DNA of 64,000 bases, taken from positions 62,001 to 126,000 of the forward strand of contig NZ_CANMBY010000001.1 of assembly GCF_947496195.1 (NCBI RefSeq), given 5' to 3'. The notes below the pieces were generated by a model that searched no databases, had not been told where the DNA came from, and saw nothing but the letters and a program-made list of their open reading frames with translations. Positions 60,224 to 64,000 of the stretch are shown here, one piece after another. Both the position numbers and the translations under genes were made by a program. Source of the DNA: an uncultured Polaribacter sp. Lineage in GTDB: Bacteria; Bacteroidota; Bacteroidia; Flavobacteriales; Flavobacteriaceae. How positions within the stretch are numbered: the stretch's first letter is position 1; each line of letters opens with the position of its first letter.

Positions 60224-60870
60224 TAATTTTCTTCTATTAATGCTTTATTCTTAGTTCTCTGTACCCAAATTATGATACCTACCACAATTAATGCCATTGG
60301 CGATAATAACATAAAACCGTTATTTTCGTAACCAAATGCATACAATCCTGTTTTTTCTATTGGGTCTCCTAACACTTTAATACCTAATAGAGTACCAGAA
60401 CCTAATAATTCTCTAAAGAAACCAACAGCAATTAAGATTAATCCATAACCTACAGCGTTTCCAATACCATCTAAGAAAGATCTCCAAGGTCCATTTCCTA
60501 ATGCAAAGGCTTCAAAACGTCCCATAATTATACAGTTTGTAATAATTAATCCAACAAATACAGATAGTGTTTTACTTAATTCATAAGCAAAGGCTTTTAG
60601 CACTAAATCAACTATAATTACTAATGTTGCAACAACTATTAATTGTACTATAATTCTAATTTTAGAAGGAATAATATTTCTCATTAAAGAAATCACTACG
60701 TTTCCTAAACCTAATACAAACATTACAGAGATAGACATTACTATAGATGCCTTTAACTCTGCTGTAATAGCTAAAGCAGAACAAATACCTAATACCTGAA
60801 TAGTAATAGGGTTGTTATCAAATAATGGATCTTTAATTAATGCTGCGTCTTTTTTTGATAAAAGTCCCAT
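60223..60870 (-). CDS. nqrD: Na+-translocating NADH:quinone reductase subunit D
   Basis: Membrane subunit, 215 residues, pseudo-symmetric with NqrE. The iron-binding Cys residues are in LGICSALAITAELKASIVM and TNCIIMGRFEAFALGNGP. It ends in TAG at the edge of the hairpin element and follows nqrC by 3 bp. Confidence 0.96.
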   Translation of the reverse strand: MGLLSKKDAALIKDPLFDNNPITIQVLGICSALAITAELKASIVMSISVMFVLGLGNVVISLMRNIIPSKIRIIVQLIVVATLVIIVDLVLKAFAYELSKTLSVFVGLIITNCIIMGRFEAFALGNGPWRSFLDGIGNAVGYGLILIAVGFFRELLGSGTLLGIKVLGDPIEKTGLYAFGYENNGFMLLSPMALIVVGIIIWVQRTKNKALIEEN

Positions 60871-60873
60871 AAA

Positions 60874-61620
60874 TTATTTTTTTAATGTTTTAAAATAAGG
60901 CACGTATAATGCTAAATCGTTTTTAATCATTGCAGAAACTCCATCACCTGTAATGGTTGCTCCAGCAATTGCATCTACCTCATAATCTGTTTTGTCTTCG
61001 TTTTTAGGATCGTTATTTCCTTTTGCTACAGTAATTCCTTTAAAAACTCCTGCTTCTGTTAATAGATGCTCTCCGTAAAAATCATCCATAAAATAACGTT
61101 GCTTTATGTTTGCACCTAATCCAGGAGTTTCTCCTTTATGATCAAAATAAGCTCCTTGAACAACCATGTTTTCATCCATAGAAACATAACCCCAAATAGC
61201 ATCCCATAAACCTTTACCGTAAATAGGTGCTACATAAAAAGTGTTTCCATCTTTTTCACCAACAAATAAAGGCAATCTTCTAGTACCTCCTTTTTTTGCT
61301 TTAGCTTGTTCTTTTTTAACGTCTATTAAATAAGCTTTTTCATCTTCAGTAATATTGTCTCCTTCTATTACTAATTGTTTTTTGATGTACTTATTAAACT
61401 CTTGACCAGCAACTGCAGTTGAAACAAAGTTTGCACTTGATTCATCATTTTCATTTACACCCATTGCGTAAAGAATATTTTGTTGCTTTTCTATTCTTTT
61501 ATTTTCATCAATATTTGGTTTTAATGACGATGCAAAAAATGCCAACATTGACCCCACTACTATTACCATAACAATGGCAAATATTAGTGTATATACATTA
61601 CTATCTGTTCTCTTACTCAT
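60874..61620 (-). CDS. nqrC: Na+-translocating NADH:quinone reductase subunit C
   Basis: Subunit with one N-terminal membrane helix (LIFAIVMVIVVGSMLAFFA) and a periplasmic FMN domain, 248 residues. The covalent FMN site is the last Thr of AIAGATITGDGV. KGETPGLGANI is a further family motif. It follows nqrB by 2 bp. Confidence 0.96.
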   Translation of the reverse strand: MSKRTDSNVYTLIFAIVMVIVVGSMLAFFASSLKPNIDENKRIEKQQNILYAMGVNENDESSANFVSTAVAGQEFNKYIKKQLVIEGDNITEDEKAYLIDVKKEQAKAKKGGTRRLPLFVGEKDGNTFYVAPIYGKGLWDAIWGYVSMDENMVVQGAYFDHKGETPGLGANIKQRYFMDDFYGEHLLTEAGVFKGITVAKGNNDPKNEDKTDYEVDAIAGATITGDGVSAMIKNDLALYVPYFKTLKK

Positions 61621-61622
61621 AA

Positions 61623-62822
61623 TTAGGCAGTTTTAACTTTAGCACGTTTTAATCTTCTTTTTACGTTTCCTTGAACTACATAGTGGTCTATGGTTGGAGC
61701 AAAAACATTCATTAATAAAATGGCTAAGAATACTCCTTCTGGATATGCAGGATTAAATACACGAATCATAATAGATATAAAACCAATTAAGAAACCATAA
61801 ATCCATTTTCCTCTATTAGTTTGTGATGCAGTTACAGGGTCTGTTGCCATATATACAGCTCCAAAAGCCAAACCACCTATGATTAAGTGTTCCCAAAAAG
61901 GAGCACTCATTAATCCATAAAATTTACTAGACTCTGTAATAATATCTGCGCTTACAACCCAGTTAAAAATTAAACCCATTGCAGCTGCTCCAATAAAAGT
62001 AGAAACGATAATTCTCCAGCTTCCAATCTTAGTAAAAATTAAAAATGCAGCACCTAATAAAATTAATAAAGTTGATGTTTCACCCACTGAACCAGGAATG
62101 AATCCCATAAACTTATCCCAAGTAGAATAAACAACTTCTTGGTTTTGTGCATAGCTACCTAAAATAGTTTCACCAGAAATTGCATCAGCAGTTCCTGCTC
62201 TGTTTACAGCATCATATACCCAAACTTTATCTCCAGACATCCAAGTTGGATATGCAAAGAATAAGAATGCTCTTATTGTTAATGCAGGGTTTAAGATATT
62301 CATACCTGTACCTCCAAAAACTTCTTTACCAATAACAACACCGAAAACTACTGCTACAGATAACATCCAAAGAGGTGTATCTACTGGCACAATTAATGGC
62401 ACTAACATACCAGTTACTAAGTAACCTTCTTCTACTTCATGACCTTTTATGACAGCAAAAATAAATTCTACTAAAAGACCTACTGCATAAGAAACTACAA
62501 CCAATGGTAATACTTTTATGATACCTATCCATAGGTTATCCCAAGTAAAGAAATTTGCTAATGGATCTAAACGTAGAGAATTGTCTATAGCTGCATAATG
62601 TTGGTAACCAGCATTAAACATTCCGAAAATTAAAATCGGAATTAAAGCCATGATTACAGTATTCATAGTACGCTTTAAATCGTCTGCAGCTTTTATATGA
62701 GTTCCTCCATGAGTCACTTCATTTGGTAAATATAAAAAGGTATGGATTGCATTAAATGCAGGTGCCATTTTTGTTCCTTTATATTTCTCTTTTAAATTAT
62801 GTAAATTTTGTTTTAAGCCCAT
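61623..62822 (-). CDS. nqrB: Na+-translocating NADH:quinone reductase subunit B
   Basis: Main membrane subunit with about ten helices, 399 residues, carrying covalent FMN at the Thr in GSVGETSTLLILLGA and contributing to the ion path. GTGMNILNPALTIRAFLFFA and DPVTASQTNRGKWIYG are conserved motifs. It follows nqrA by 4 bp and precedes nqrC by 2 bp. Confidence 0.97.
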   Translation of the reverse strand: MGLKQNLHNLKEKYKGTKMAPAFNAIHTFLYLPNEVTHGGTHIKAADDLKRTMNTVIMALIPILIFGMFNAGYQHYAAIDNSLRLDPLANFFTWDNLWIGIIKVLPLVVVSYAVGLLVEFIFAVIKGHEVEEGYLVTGMLVPLIVPVDTPLWMLSVAVVFGVVIGKEVFGGTGMNILNPALTIRAFLFFAYPTWMSGDKVWVYDAVNRAGTADAISGETILGSYAQNQEVVYSTWDKFMGFIPGSVGETSTLLILLGAAFLIFTKIGSWRIIVSTFIGAAAMGLIFNWVVSADIITESSKFYGLMSAPFWEHLIIGGLAFGAVYMATDPVTASQTNRGKWIYGFLIGFISIMIRVFNPAYPEGVFLAILLMNVFAPTIDHYVVQGNVKRRLKRAKVKTA

Positions 62823-62826
62823 AATC

Positions 62827-64000
62827 TTATCCTAATTCTTCTCTCATTAAATCTAAACCTTCACGAATTATTTTTTGATGTGGTTGTTTAGACACACAAA
62901 TAAATTCAGTTAATGCAAAATCTTCAGGGGCTACTTCATAACCTCCTAAAGCTTCCATTTCATCTAAATCTTTATACATAAATGCTTTTAATAATTGCAT
63001 TGGATAAATATCTAGTGGAAATACATTTTCGTAAGAACCAGTAACAACAAATGCTCTGTGTTCTCCATTTGTATTGGTAGTTAAATCGTATTTTTTATTT
63101 GGGTTTAACCAAGAAAAAGTTAATGCTCTTGAAGGCGAAATTTTATCAAAAACAGGTTTATTCCATCCAAAGAATTCGTAATCATCACCTTCTGGAATAG
63201 CCGTAATTTGATTGTCATAATAACCTAAAAAGCCATCTTCTTCTACTTGAGTACCAGTAAGAACATTTCCACTAATAACTCTAGTATTGTCATTTTCTAA
63301 GTTACCTTTTACCACATCAGAAATAGTTGCTCCTGCAATTGCAGTAACATATTGTGGTTTATTTATTTTAGAACCTGTAAGTGCAATTGTTCTAGTGATG
63401 TTAAATCTACCAGTTAAAAACAATTCACCAATTACAACTAAATCTATTGGGTTAACAGTCCAAACAACTTCACCTTTGTTAATAGGATCTATTTTTGCAA
63501 TTTGGGTACCTACGTTTCCTGATGGATGTGGTCCTGAAACTTTATGTAATTCAATTCCTTCTACACCATCAAAAACAGTAGTTTCGTTTTTACCAACAGA
63601 AACATGTACTTTACCTTCTGTTAATTTAGAAAGAGCAGCTAAAGCTGTTTTTATTTCTAAATCTTTACCTTGAAGTGTATATGTTAAATCTGCAGCTAAA
63701 GGTGCACTTGCGTATGCAGAAATAAAGATAGCCTTTGGTGCTTGATTTGGATTTGCAACAACATCATAAGGACGTTGCTTAACAAATGGCCAGCACCCAG
63801 AAGTAAACATGTGAGTTTTTACTTCTTCAGCAGTCATTTCTGATGGTTTTTTAACACCAAAATCTACGTGTTCATTTTTAGCATCAGCAGCAATTTTAAT
63901 GGCTAATACTTTTCTTCTTGCCCCACGAACAACCTCTACAACTTTACCAGAAACAGGACTTGGAAATAAAATACGCTCATCACTTTTTGAATAAAAAAGA
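62827..64000 (-). CDS. nqrA: Na+-translocating NADH:quinone reductase subunit A, N-terminus cut by window edge
   Basis: Quinone-binding cytosolic subunit. The open frame continues without a stop to the right edge at 64000 (391 codons visible), and the part beyond 63837 reads SPVSGKVVEVVRGARRKVLA, the biotinyl-lipoyl-like N-terminal region of NqrA. About 55-60 N-terminal residues are missing. Downstream are SGCWPFVKQRPYDVVANP and GPHPSGNVGTQIAKIDPIN. First gene of nqrABCDEF in order; its promoter lies outside the window. Confidence 0.96.
   Translation of the reverse strand, partial: LFYSKSDERILFPSPVSGKVVEVVRGARRKVLAIKIAADAKNEHVDFGVKKPSEMTAEEVKTHMFTSGCWPFVKQRPYDVVANPNQAPKAIFISAYASAPLAADLTYTLQGKDLEIKTALAALSKLTEGKVHVSVGKNETTVFDGVEGIELHKVSGPHPSGNVGTQIAKIDPINKGEVVWTVNPIDLVVIGELFLTGRFNITRTIALTGSKINKPQYVTAIAGATISDVVKGNLENDNTRVISGNVLTGTQVEEDGFLGYYDNQITAIPEGDDYEFFGWNKPVFDKISPSRALTFSWLNPNKKYDLTTNTNGEHRAFVVTGSYENVFPLDIYPMQLLKAFMYKDLDEMEALGGYEVAPEDFALTEFICVSKQPHQKIIREGLDLMREELG

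Noticed and set aside
1-64000. CRISPR arrays, insertion sequences, integrases, rRNA
   Set aside because: I looked for regularly spaced repeats, transposase motifs and rRNA-like sequence and saw none.

Overview
The window is an AT-rich chromosome segment from a member of the Bacteroidota, most likely a marine Flavobacteriaceae of the Polaribacter/Tenacibaculum type. The evidence is the many TAnnTTTG promoter elements, the lack of clear Shine-Dalgarno sites, a short 287-residue primary sigma factor, two secreted enzymes with type IX secretion (T9SS) C-terminal domains, GLPGLI-family proteins, a GldA-like ATPase, an S16 protein with a long acidic/Ala tail, and Na+-linked energy genes (Na+-NQR and a K+-dependent membrane pyrophosphatase). 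I see no prophage, insertion sequence, CRISPR array or rRNA. There is one tRNA. The content is mostly core genome.

Layout. 0-7 kb (mostly minus): DNA repair (tag), a lipoprotein M24 peptidase, folA and thyA flanking a small glycogen-binding-like protein, a nucleoside transporter with an extra N-terminal domain, and a bifunctional-nuclease protein. 7-13.4 kb: etfAB, then on the plus strand pdhB, soluble ppa and membrane hppA. 13.6-21 kb: an AraC regulator, a YtxH/holin/DUF6327 trio, a 5-oxoprolinase operon (pxpABC) led by an NRAMP-like transporter without the usual metal ligands, and pckA. 21-34 kb: small conserved genes, a GH16 glucanase, rpsP-rimM-tRNA-Ser, a DnaE polymerase with fused proofreading exonuclease, and a GldA-like ATPase. 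34.8-42.2 kb: an outer-membrane barrel, two GLPGLI proteins and a small secreted protein, divergent from a two-component system. 42.3-46.3 kb: a deoxynucleoside kinase, rpoD, rpe and an exonuclease/GIY-YIG fusion. 46.3-54.7 kb: a CBS protein, a flavin oxidoreductase, a Crp/Fnr regulator and an RND efflux operon. 54.8-58 kb: a GH53 galactanase, yqeY and a retropepsin-like protein. 58.1-64 kb: nqrF to nqrA on the minus strand, with nqrA cut by the window edge.

How the genes relate. folA, thyA, nupC and the deoxynucleoside kinase serve nucleotide supply. ppa and hppA remove pyrophosphate, and hppA together with NQR points to sodium-based energetics. The two-component system and the barrel/GLPGLI genes face each other across a promoter region with three 10-bp tandem repeats placed about equally far from both predicted start sites, which suggests one regulon. 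The Crp/Fnr gene precedes an RND operon whose promoter carries a perfect palindrome near -41. The S16 leader has two hairpins with the same loop, a candidate autoregulatory element. These regulatory readings are inferences from sequence geometry only.
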